Part shown: piece after piece, positions 23,328 through 30,603 of the stretch | Layout: the number at the start of each line of letters is the position of its first letter | How positions within the stretch are numbered: the first letter of the stretch is position 1 | Source: Streptomyces olivaceus | GTDB taxonomy: Bacteria; Actinomycetota; Actinomycetes; Streptomycetales; Streptomycetaceae | Direction of reading: 5' to 3' | Assembly: GCF_000721235.1 (NCBI RefSeq) | Contig: NZ_JOFH01000046.1 | Coordinates: 1 to 40,228 of the forward strand | DNA: 40,228 bases | Program-made: the position numbers and the translations under genes | The notes under the pieces: model-generated | The model's input: only the letters and a program-made list of their open reading frames with translations | Database searches by the model: none | Told to the model about the DNA's origin: nothing

Positions 23328-24701
23328 GTGAGCACCGACCGTCCCAAGGACCTCAGCCGGACCGCCTACGACCACCTGTGGATGCACTTCACCCGCATGT
23401 CGTCGTACGAGAACGCCCCCGTCCCCACCATCGTCCGCGGCGAGGGCACCCACATCTACGACGACCGGGGCAAGCGCTACCTCGACGGCCTCGCCGGCCT
23501 GTTCGTGGTCCAGGCCGGGCACGGCCGCCAGGAGCTGGCGGAGACCGCCGCGAAGCAGGCGCAGGAGCTGGCCTTCTTCCCGGTGTGGTCCTACGCCCAC
23601 CCCAAGGCCGTCGAGCTGGCCGAGCGCCTCGCGCACGAGGCTCCGGGCGACCTCAACAAGGTCTTCTTCACCACGGGCGGCGGCGAGGCGGTCGAGACGG
23701 CCTGGAAGCTCGCCAAGCAGTACTTCAAGCTGACCGGCAAGCCGACCAAGTACAAAGTGATCTCCCGCGCGGTGGCCTACCACGGCACTCCGCAGGGCGC
23801 CCTGTCCATCACCGGCCTGCCGGCGCTCAAGGCTCCCTTCGAGCCGCTGGTCCCGGGCGCGCACAAGGTGCCCAACACCAACATCTACCGGGCCCCGCTC
23901 TTCGGCGACGACCCCGAGGCCTTCGGCCGCTGGGCCGCCGACCAGATCGAGCAGCAGATCCTCTTCGAGGGCCCGGAGACGGTCGCGGCGGTCTTCCTGG
24001 AGCCCGTGCAGAACGCCGGCGGCTGCTTCCCGCCCCCGCCCGGCTACTTCCGGCGGGTGCGCGAGATCTGCGACCAGTACGACGTGCTGCTCGTCTCGGA
24101 CGAGGTCATCTGCGCCTTCGGCAGGCTCGGCACGACCTTCGCCTGCGACAAGTTCGGCTACGTCCCGGACATGATCACCTGCGCCAAGGGCATGACGTCG
24201 GGCTACTCCCCCATCGGCGCGTGCGTCGTCTCCGACCGCCTGGCCGAGCCGTTCTACCGGGGCGACAACACCTTCCTGCACGGCTACACCTTCGGCGGCC
24301 ACCCGGTCTCCGCCGCGGTGGGCCTCGCCAACCTCGACCTCTTCGAGCGCGAGGGCCTCAACCAGCACGTCCTGGACAACGAGGGCGCCTTCCGGGCGAC
24401 GCTGGAGAAGCTGCACGACCTGCCGATCGTCGGCGACGTCCGCGGCAACGGCTTCTTCTACGGCATCGAACTGGTCAAGGACAAGACCACCAAGGAGACC
24501 TTCGACGAGGAGGAGACCGAGCGCGTCCTGTACGGCTTCCTGTCGAAGAAGCTGTTCGAGAACGGGCTGTACTGCCGCGCCGACGACCGCGGCGACCCGG
24601 TCGTCCAGCTCGCCCCGCCGCTGATCTCGAACCAGGTGACCTTCGACGAGATCGAGCAGATACTCCGCGCGACGCTGACGGAGGCGTGGACCAAGCTCTG
24701 A
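23328..24701 (+). CDS. Class III aminotransferase, probable putrescine/diamine aminotransferase
   Basis: The 457-residue PLP enzyme has FFTTGGGEAVETAWKLAKQY (quoted in part), VAYHGTPQGALS, the aspartate motif VSDEVICAFGRLG and the lysine K287 in TCAKGMTSGYSP. The GRLG and SGYSPIGA segments resemble the omega-amine/putrescine-pyruvate branch (SpuC, YgjG-like) rather than GabT. It would convert putrescine, or a gamma-glutamyl or acetyl derivative, to the aminoaldehyde that the divergent aldehyde dehydrogenase oxidises. GTG at 23328 starts two bases after the AsnC stop, with GGGGA about 12 nt upstream, so the pair is cotranscribed. A beta-alanine or other omega-amino acid substrate cannot be excluded. 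Confidence 0.85.
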   Translation: MSTDRPKDLSRTAYDHLWMHFTRMSSYENAPVPTIVRGEGTHIYDDRGKRYLDGLAGLFVVQAGHGRQELAETAAKQAQELAFFPVWSYAHPKAVELAERLAHEAPGDLNKVFFTTGGGEAVETAWKLAKQYFKLTGKPTKYKVISRAVAYHGTPQGALSITGLPALKAPFEPLVPGAHKVPNTNIYRAPLFGDDPEAFGRWAADQIEQQILFEGPETVAAVFLEPVQNAGGCFPPPPGYFRRVREICDQYDVLLVSDEVICAFGRLGTTFACDKFGYVPDMITCAKGMTSGYSPIGACVVSDRLAEPFYRGDNTFLHGYTFGGHPVSAAVGLANLDLFEREGLNQHVLDNEGAFRATLEKLHDLPIVGDVRGNGFFYGIELVKDKTTKETFDEEETERVLYGFLSKKLFENGLYCRADDRGDPVVQLAPPLISNQVTFDEIEQILRATLTEAWTKL

Positions 24702-24839
24702 GCCCTGCCCCACCGCTCATGCTTCGACCATCCTTTCGGATGATCAGCCGGCCCCGGTGCCGCCCGTTCGAGTGAGACACGGCGGCCCGGGGCCGCGCGC
24801 TGTCCGGCCCCCGCGCGGTGACTGCTTAGCGTGCCCAGT

Positions 24840-24851
24840 GACCGATCGGTC
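24840..24851. promoter_or_regulatory. 12-bp perfect palindrome upstream of the ABC genes
   Basis: GACCGATCGGTC is a perfect palindrome 68 bp before the ABC ATPase start, just downstream of a weak -10-like TAGCGT (24828-24833). TetR-type regulators often use such sites. No regulator gene is adjacent. Confidence 0.35.
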
Positions 24852-24918
24852 CCGTCTTCGTTCCCCCGGAAGAGGGACGTGAACGGGGAAATACGGATCA
24901 GAACCGAGGTGTACGCCC

Positions 24919-25695
24919 ATGGAGGCCCCGCCGGACAACGACGTGCTCTGGGCCCGCGCCCTGCACTTCCAGCACCAGGACGGCTCCCCCGCGCTCCAGG
25001 GCGTGTCGCTCGGTGTCCGCGAGGGCGAGCTCCTCGCCGTGAGCGGCCCGCGCGGCAGCGGCAAGACCACGCTGCTGCGCTGTCTGTCGGGGCTGGTCCG
25101 GCCGCAGGGCGGCGAGGTGTGGTTCAACAGCATTCCGGTGCACACCATGGGGATGCTCAGCCGCGAGCGGCTGCGCCGCGACCGCTTCGGCTGGATCGAC
25201 CCCGCCCCGGTCCTGGTCCCCGAACTGAACGCCTGGGAGAACGCCGCGCTTCCCCTGATGCTGCGCGGCACCGGCCGGCGCCGGGCCAAGGCCGCCGCCC
25301 TGGAGTGGCTGGACCGCCTGGACGTCGGCGGCCGGGCGCGCAGCCGCCCGCACGAACTGCGGCAGGCCGAGCGGCAGCGGGTGTGCATCGCGCGGGCGCT
25401 CGCGGTCGCCCCGGCGGTCCTCTTCGCCGACGAACCGACCGCTCCCCTGCACCGCGCCGACCGCGCCCAGGTGCTGCGCACGCTCACCACGGCGGCCCGC
25501 TCGCACGGCATCACCCTCCTGCTCGCCACGCACGACGCGCAGACGGCCGCCCTGGCCGACCGTTCGGTGGCGCTCCTCGACGGGCGCCGGGTACGGACCG
25601 TGCATCTTCCCCCGCTCGCCGAGACCGCGGTGGCCGCCGGCGCCGCCGGGGCTCCCGGAACGGAAGGCCGGGCCGCGTGCTCGCTCTCCGCCTGA
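24919..25695 (+). CDS. ABC transporter ATP-binding protein with atypical signature
   Basis: The 258-residue ATPase resembles the LolD/MacB-type group that works with FtsX-like permeases. Walker A is GPRGSGKT, Walker B is AVLFADEPT and the switch histidine is in LLATHD. The signature that normally reads LSGGQ is LRQAERQR, so the two glycines and the serine that clamp ATP are lost. The C-terminal ~35 residues are an Ala-rich tail that overlaps the next gene by 19 bp. The ATG at 24919 follows GAGGTG, eight nt upstream. Transport direction is likely outward, and the substrate is unknown. The odd signature suggests weak or regulated ATPase activity, or a role other than transport. Confidence 0.82.
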   Translation: MEAPPDNDVLWARALHFQHQDGSPALQGVSLGVREGELLAVSGPRGSGKTTLLRCLSGLVRPQGGEVWFNSIPVHTMGMLSRERLRRDRFGWIDPAPVLVPELNAWENAALPLMLRGTGRRRAKAAALEWLDRLDVGGRARSRPHELRQAERQRVCIARALAVAPAVLFADEPTAPLHRADRAQVLRTLTTAARSHGITLLLATHDAQTAALADRSVALLDGRRVRTVHLPPLAETAVAAGAAGAPGTEGRAACSLSA

Positions 25696-27200
25696 CCCGC
25701 GCCGCCCGCCTCGCCGTCCACCTGCGCCGCCTGCTGGTCGCGGTGGCCTCGGCGGGCACGGGCTTCCTGCTGCTGTGCGCCCTCGGACACGCGCTGAGCC
25801 ACCCCGGCACTCCCGGTGCCTCCGCGCTCCGCCTGGCCTGGTGCGCGGCCCCGCTCGCCGCCTCGGTGCAGCTCGCCGTCGCCGTGGCCCGCACCGACCC
25901 CGGTACCCGGCCCCGCTCGGGACTGTCGGCGATCGGCCTGGGACCGGCGCGGCTGCTGGCCGTATCGGCGACGACGACGGCCCTGTCCGGCGCGCTCGGC
26001 TCGGTGGCGGCCCTGCTCGTCTTCCTCCACCTGCGCGGTGACCTGGCCGGCGGCCCGTCCCTCGCCGGCGTCGCCACCGACGCGCTGGCCGCCGGCCAGG
26101 CCCTGCCCGCGCCCGCGGTGCTGACGCTGCTGAGCCTCGTACCGGTCACCGCGTCCGCCGCGGTCGCCTGCACACTGCGTCCCCGCGATCCGCGCCCCGC
26201 CGCGTCCACGGCCGCCCGCGGCTACGGGCGCTTCGGCGCGTACGGCTGGGGGAAGGCGCGCGAGACCTTCGGGGCGTACGGCCGCTTCGGCGCCCGCTGG
26301 ACCGGGGAACGGGCCGCGCGGACCGCGGCGCCGGACCAGGCCGGCACCGGCTCTCCCCCGGCCGCGGAGGGCACCGTGCTGACCCGCACCGACACCCCGG
26401 GCCCCGCGACGTCCGTCTCCGGCGGCCCCCTTCCGGCCGCCGCCGCGGGTCTCCCGACTGCCGTCTCCGGAGCCGGCGCTGCCTCCTCCGGCCTCCCGAC
26501 GGACGGCTCCGGCCTCCCGATGGGCGCCCCAGGGTTCGCCGCCGGCGGCTCCGGACCCGCGCCCGCCGGTGGCCCTGGCGGGCAGTCGTGGGACGGCCCC
26601 GCCGCCGGCGCCCCCGCGCCCCGGCCGCAGAACACCACTGTCCTCCCATGGGGCGTCACCGCCCTCGCCGTGGGCCTCGCCGTCGAGGCGTACACCGGCG
26701 ACGCGGGAGCCACGCCTTCCGCCGGGGTCCTCATCGGGTGGGCGCTCACCGCGGTGGGCCTCGCCCTGGCGGGTCCCGGCCTCACCCAGTTGTGCGGGCG
26801 GCTGCTCCAGGCCGCCCGCCCCGGTGCCCTGCGCCTGCTGGCCGGGCGCGTCCTCATGGAGGAGTCGCAGCGCGTCGGCCGCCCGCTCGGCGTGGTCGCC
26901 GCCGTGGCCGCCGCCGGCTACGTCGCCACCACGGTGTACGACTCCGACGGCCCGGCCTTCGGCCCGCTGAGCACGCTGGGCGCCCTGCTGGTGGCCGGCT
27001 GCACGCTGGCCACCCTCCTCACCGCGGCGGTGGAGGCCAAGCACGCCCGCGCCGGTGCGACGGACGCCCTGCTGCGGCTGGGCGCGCCCCCGGCCACCCT
27101 GCGGGCCGCGGCCGCCGTACGCGCGGCGGCGCTGCTCGCCCTGTTCGGCCCGCTGACGCTGGCCGTCGCGGTGCTGGCGGCGCTGCCGCTGTCCCGCTGA
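25677..27200 (+). CDS. ABC transporter permease, two membrane blocks with long linker
   Basis: The 507-residue protein starts at a GTG inside the end of the ATPase gene, with GGAAGG 8 nt upstream, so the two are coupled. About four membrane segments lie in residues 10-165 and about five in 320-505. They are separated by a ~150-residue extracellular or cytoplasmic Gly/Pro/Ala/Ser-rich linker. Just after the first block the motif AYGRFGA appears in two near copies (GYGRFGAYGWGK and GAYGRFGARW). No conserved permease motif is clear to me. The assignment rests on the membrane pattern and on pairing with the ATPase. Substrate unknown. Long frames that extend upstream through the ATPase gene are shadows. 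Confidence 0.75.
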   Translation: MLALRLTRAARLAVHLRRLLVAVASAGTGFLLLCALGHALSHPGTPGASALRLAWCAAPLAASVQLAVAVARTDPGTRPRSGLSAIGLGPARLLAVSATTTALSGALGSVAALLVFLHLRGDLAGGPSLAGVATDALAAGQALPAPAVLTLLSLVPVTASAAVACTLRPRDPRPAASTAARGYGRFGAYGWGKARETFGAYGRFGARWTGERAARTAAPDQAGTGSPPAAEGTVLTRTDTPGPATSVSGGPLPAAAAGLPTAVSGAGAASSGLPTDGSGLPMGAPGFAAGGSGPAPAGGPGGQSWDGPAAGAPAPRPQNTTVLPWGVTALAVGLAVEAYTGDAGATPSAGVLIGWALTAVGLALAGPGLTQLCGRLLQAARPGALRLLAGRVLMEESQRVGRPLGVVAAVAAAGYVATTVYDSDGPAFGPLSTLGALLVAGCTLATLLTAAVEAKHARAGATDALLRLGAPPATLRAAAAVRAAALLALFGPLTLAVAVLAALPLSR

Positions 27201-27316
27201 GCCCTGCCGGAAGTTCTTGGAAGACGCGGGCGCGGCACCGATGAGTTCCGTGCGTCTGCCGCGTCTACCCCTTCGAACGGCACGACAAGAGCAGCGCATC
27301 CACGGGAGAGGCACCC

Positions 27317-27724
27317 ATGTACCAGCAGATGATCTTCCTGAACCTGGCCACCAACGACCTCGGCGCCGCCAAGAGGTTCTTCACCGGGCTGGGATGGGAG
27401 CTCAACGCCCAGTTCAGCGACGACGGCACCGCCTCGTTCCCGGTGAGCGACGCCATCGTCGTGATGGTGCACACGCCCCAGAAGTACCGCGAGTTCACGA
27501 AGAAGGAGATCGCGGACTCGGCGAAGTCCAGCGAGGTGCTGATCGCGCTGAGCGCCGAGAGCCGCGAGAAGGTCGACGAGCTGGTGGAGAAGGCGGTCGC
27601 GGCCGGCGGCTCGGTCACCGGCGAGACCCAGGACCACGGCTTCATGTACGGCCGCGCCTTCGACGACCCGGACGGCCACACCTTCGAGGTCGTGTGGATG
27701 GACCCGGCGGCGGTGCAGGGCTGA
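27317..27724 (+). CDS. VOC-family (glyoxalase-like) protein
   Basis: The 135-residue single-domain protein has two beta-alpha-beta-beta-beta modules of the vicinal oxygen chelate fold. MIFLNLATNDLGAAKRFF opens the first, and MYGRAFDDPDGHTFEVVWMDP closes the second. The DPDGHTFE motif carries the usual glutamate ligand, but the first-module ligand is not obvious, as in many 'extradiol dioxygenase/bleomycin resistance-like' proteins of unknown reaction. The ATG at 27317 follows GGGAGAGG. It appears monocistronic, followed by a small hairpin at 27762-27781. Confidence 0.87.
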   Translation: MYQQMIFLNLATNDLGAAKRFFTGLGWELNAQFSDDGTASFPVSDAIVVMVHTPQKYREFTKKEIADSAKSSEVLIALSAESREKVDELVEKAVAAGGSVTGETQDHGFMYGRAFDDPDGHTFEVVWMDPAAVQG

Positions 27725-27761
27725 CCCGTCCGCACCCGGGTGACCGGATGTGGGATGCTTC

Positions 27762-27781
27762 CGACACGCCGAAACGTGTCG
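27762..27781 (+). terminator. Small hairpin after the VOC gene
   Basis: CGACACG and CGTGTCG form a 7-bp perfect stem around six bases, 37 bp after the VOC stop. This could be a weak terminator or an operator (it lies 22 bp before the inverted repeat of the next promoter). Confidence 0.4.
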
Positions 27782-27802
27782 TCGGTTAATAAGACGGCAA
27801 AG

Positions 27803-27855
27803 TCAACGCCCTTGGCTGGCATATGCGTTGACACTGCTTATGCGCCGCTTATAAA
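27803..27855 (+). promoter_or_regulatory. Consensus promoter with overlapping inverted repeat
   Basis: TTGACA (27828-27833), 16 nt and TATAAA (27850-27855) make the strongest promoter match in the window, with the start near 27862 and an 82-nt leader before the LAETG-protein gene. GTCAACGC (27803-27810) and GCGTTGAC (27825-27832) form an 8-bp inverted repeat with centres two helical turns apart, the second arm covering the -35. A repressor or activator site is likely. Confidence 0.7.
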
Positions 27856-27943
27856 CCAGTGAGGCTCATGGTGTGGTGATGGCCCGTCATGGGACATCGG
27901 CACCCCTCCACCCCCCGCATTCGCGCTCCCGTAAAGGACAAAC

Positions 27944-28657
27944 GTGGCAGTCCTGTCCATAATCAGCCGTACGGCATCACGCCGTAGCGTTCGCGCCCTC
28001 GGCGTCGTCGCCGCCTCGGCGGCCCTGGCGGTCGGTGCCGCCGGCAACGCTCTCGCCTGCAACATCGGCGAGTTCTCCGCCGCCGCCAAGTGCGACGGCG
28101 AGAAGGGTGTCATCACCGTCACCGACGTGGACCCGGCCGGCATCCCGGCCACGGTCAGCGTCTACCTGCAGAACAAGGGTGCGGACGCCGAGAAGATCGG
28201 CGAGCAGACGGTCAAGGGCTCGCGCGAGGGCAGCACCATCACCTTCGCCACCGACTGGCAGCCGAACGCCGAGTACCGCATCCACGTCAAGGCCGACCGG
28301 TACGTCGACGAGGACATCAAGCCGAACCTCACGACCCCGTCGACCCCGTGCAAGGGTGAGGACACGCCGGCTCCCGAGCCGTCGGAGAGCTCCTCCACCC
28401 CGTCCGACGAGACGGAGACCCCGGCTCCCGAGCCGTCCACCTCGGCCCCGGCGCCGGCGGAGGACGAGAGCACCGCTCCGGCCGCCGTGCCGGCCGACAA
28501 CGCGCCGTCCCCGGCGGCCGGTGACTCCAACCTCGCCGAGACCGGTGCGAACTCCAACACCGGCATGATCGCCGGCGTCGCGGCGGCCCTGGTCGTCGTC
28601 GGTGGCGGTGCGGTCTTCTTCGGTCTGCGCCGTCGCGGAGCGAACAGCAGCCGCTGA
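27944..28657 (+). CDS. Cell-wall-anchored LAETG protein (sortase substrate)
   Basis: The 237-residue secreted protein has a signal peptide (about 1-38, [20 protein letters not shown]...ALA). A small beta-rich domain (about 39-130, with cysteines in CNIG and KCDG and in TPCKG) precedes a Pro/Glu/Ser/Thr-rich stalk (about 130-190). The sorting signal is LAETG (197-201), followed by a hydrophobic segment and RRRGANSSR. LAxTG is the class E sortase motif of Streptomyces, so covalent anchoring to peptidoglycan is expected. The GTG at 27944 follows AAAGGA, six nt upstream. It is driven by a near-consensus promoter. The ligand or role of the beta domain is unknown. No sortase gene lies in the window. 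Confidence 0.9.
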   Translation: MAVLSIISRTASRRSVRALGVVAASAALAVGAAGNALACNIGEFSAAAKCDGEKGVITVTDVDPAGIPATVSVYLQNKGADAEKIGEQTVKGSREGSTITFATDWQPNAEYRIHVKADRYVDEDIKPNLTTPSTPCKGEDTPAPEPSESSSTPSDETETPAPEPSTSAPAPAEDESTAPAAVPADNAPSPAAGDSNLAETGANSNTGMIAGVAAALVVVGGGAVFFGLRRRGANSSR

Positions 28658-28692
28658 CGCCCGCACACCGGTTCGCCGGTTCTGTTGCACAG

Positions 28693-28727
28693 CGGTGGCC
28701 CGTCCCCGGTCCGGGGGCGGGCCACCG
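28693..28727. terminator. 15-bp stem-loop between convergent genes
   Basis: 28693-28707 pairs with 28713-28727 in 14 of 15 positions (the exception is a G-T wobble) around a 5-base loop. It lies between the LAETG gene and the convergent thiamine-operon end at 28749. Confidence 0.8.
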
Positions 28728-28748
28728 TCGTCGGTGGCGGGCGCCGCG

Positions 28749-29549
28749 TCAGGTGAACGTCGCCCTGTCCAGCCAGAATTCGAGCAGCTTCCGGTCGCCG
28801 AGCACCTCGAGCCCCGGTGCGTCCAGCGGCAGTCGGCGGTAGAAGGCCAGCAGCACGTCGGCGAGCGGCCCGCGCAGCGCCACGGCCGCCTTCTCGTGGC
28901 CGCGGCGCCAGGTGATGCCGTCGTCGGGCAGCTCGATGAGCCACTCGGCGTTCAGCTCCGCGGGAGCGTCGGTGGCGTGCAGATGGATGCCGGCGCCGGG
29001 GACGCGCAGTTCGTTCGCCTCCGGGTCGGACATGACCTGCTGCGCGTACCGGACGATCTCCAGCCATTCCTCGATCGCGTCGGCCGCCGCGTCGGCCGGG
29101 ACCGTCCCGAACGGCCGGCCCGCCGCCAGCTCCGCGTCCGCCGCGTGGACGATCAGTTCGTGGGTCATCCGGCGGGCCCAGAAGCCCGCCGTGCGGATGC
29201 CGGACCACGACCACGCCGGTCCGTCCGGGCCCGCCTCGCGCAGCGCGGCGACGGCCGTCTCGCCGGACTCGGCCAGCCAGGCGTCCAGCGCCGCCGCGTC
29301 GCCCCGCGTCACCGGCCCGCCCGCTCCCGGCGCCTCGTCCTCGGGGACGTCCTCCTCCGCTCGGGTGCGCACGAGCAGCGCCGCCCAGCGCAGGGCCCGC
29401 CCGACGTGGCGCGCGAGGTACTCCAGGGACCAGTCCGGGCAGGTCGGCACGGTGGCGGTGAGAGCGGCGCCGGACGTCACCGCGACCCTGAGCCGGTCCG
29501 TCTGCCGGCCGATCTCGTCGCAGTAGCGGTCGTGCGGGAGCGGTGTCAT
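28749..29549 (-). CDS. Maleylpyruvate isomerase-family mycothiol-dependent enzyme
   Basis: The 266-residue protein has the MDMPI N-terminal four-helix fold of the DinB superfamily. VPTCPDWSLEYLARHVGRAL carries the first metal histidine, and MTHELIVHAADAELAAG the other two. A C-terminal SCP2-like or related domain follows (AVALRGPLADVLLAFYRRLP). Members use a divalent metal and mycothiol, the actinobacterial thiol, for isomerisation, conjugation or detoxification. It starts 23 bp after the thiamine ABC ATPase stop on the same strand, so it is likely the fourth gene of the riboswitch-controlled operon. A functional link to thiamine is unproven. The ATG at 29549 lacks a clear ribosome site. A frame extending upstream would run into the ATPase gene. 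Confidence 0.85.
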   Translation of the reverse strand: MTPLPHDRYCDEIGRQTDRLRVAVTSGAALTATVPTCPDWSLEYLARHVGRALRWAALLVRTRAEEDVPEDEAPGAGGPVTRGDAAALDAWLAESGETAVAALREAGPDGPAWSWSGIRTAGFWARRMTHELIVHAADAELAAGRPFGTVPADAAADAIEEWLEIVRYAQQVMSDPEANELRVPGAGIHLHATDAPAELNAEWLIELPDDGITWRRGHEKAAVALRGPLADVLLAFYRRLPLDAPGLEVLGDRKLLEFWLDRATFT

Positions 29550-29572
29550 GACGGCAGCGTACGGACGGACGC

Positions 29573-30601
29573 TCAGCCGAGCACCACGATTTCCGCCGCG
29601 TCGAACTCGACGCCGACCGCGTCCCCGACCTCGGGCGCCGACCGCAGCGCGCACGCCGCGTCCAGAGGGGGCGCGTCCTCGGGCTGGAGGCGGACGGCGA
29701 CGTGGGTGCCGCGGAAGGTGCGGGCCGTGACCGTGCAGCGCAGGCCCGTGTCGGCGGGGACGACGCGCACCCCGGTCGGGCGCACGAGCACCGTCCGGGT
29801 GCCCTGCGGGGCGTCCTCGGGCACGGGCATCTTGCCCCACGGGGTGTCGGCGGTCTGCCCGGCGACCGTCGCCGCGGCCACATTGTCGAAGCCGAGGAAG
29901 CGGGCCACGAAGGCGTTGGCCGGCCGCTGCCAGACGTCGAGGGGCGTGCCCGACTGAGCGATCCGCCCGTCCCGCATCACCACGACCCGGTCGGCCAGCG
30001 CGAACGCCTCGCTCTGGTCGTGGGTGACCGCGAGCACGGTGGTGCCCAACCGGCCGAACAGCTCGCGCAGTTCGACCACGAGGCGGTCCCGCAGCGAACG
30101 GTCGAGCTGGCCCAGCGGCTCGTCCAGCATCAGCAGCCGGGGCGCGGGGGCCAGGGCGCGGGCCAGCGCCACCCGCTGCTGCTCACCGCCGGAGAGCGCC
30201 GCGACGGACCTGCGGGCGGCGTCCGGGAGCCCCACCAGCTCCAGCAACTCCGCCACCCTTTCGCGCTGTTCGGTGCGGGAGGCGCCGTGCATCCGGGGCC
30301 CGAAGGCGACGTTTCCGGCCACGTCCCGCTGCGGGAACAGCTGGTGGTCCTGGAACATCAGCCCGACCTCGCGCCGGTGCGCGGGCACTCCCGCCTGGTC
30401 GCGCCCGTCGAGCGTCACCCGTCCGGCGTCCAGCGGCTGGAGTCCGGCGACGGCCCGCAGCAGCGTGGACTTGCCGCTGCCGCTGGGTCCGAGCACGCAC
30501 ACCACCTCGTGCTCGGCGACCTCGAGGTCCACGGTGTCGAGTACGGCCCGGCCGGCGAAGCGGACCGTGGCGCCTTCGAGGCCCAGCAGGCTGGGTGGCA
30601 T
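29573..30601 (-). CDS. thiQ: Thiamine ABC transporter ATPase
   Basis: The 342-residue ATPase has Walker A GPSGSGKST (residues 38-46), Q-loop FQDHQLFPQ, a complete signature LSGGEQQR, Walker B LLMLDEP and the switch histidine in VTHDQSEAF. A C-terminal TOBE-like region follows (about 250-340). By itself it would be called an iron or sulfate-type importer ATPase. The TPP riboswitch upstream and the ThiB-like receptor assign thiamine, TPP or a precursor as the cargo. The ATG at 30601 lies two bases after the permease stop, so translation is coupled. Confidence 0.88.
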   Translation of the reverse strand: MPPSLLGLEGATVRFAGRAVLDTVDLEVAEHEVVCVLGPSGSGKSTLLRAVAGLQPLDAGRVTLDGRDQAGVPAHRREVGLMFQDHQLFPQRDVAGNVAFGPRMHGASRTEQRERVAELLELVGLPDAARRSVAALSGGEQQRVALARALAPAPRLLMLDEPLGQLDRSLRDRLVVELRELFGRLGTTVLAVTHDQSEAFALADRVVVMRDGRIAQSGTPLDVWQRPANAFVARFLGFDNVAAATVAGQTADTPWGKMPVPEDAPQGTRTVLVRPTGVRVVPADTGLRCTVTARTFRGTHVAVRLQPEDAPPLDAACALRSAPEVGDAVGVEFDAAEIVVLG

Positions 30602-30603
30602 GT

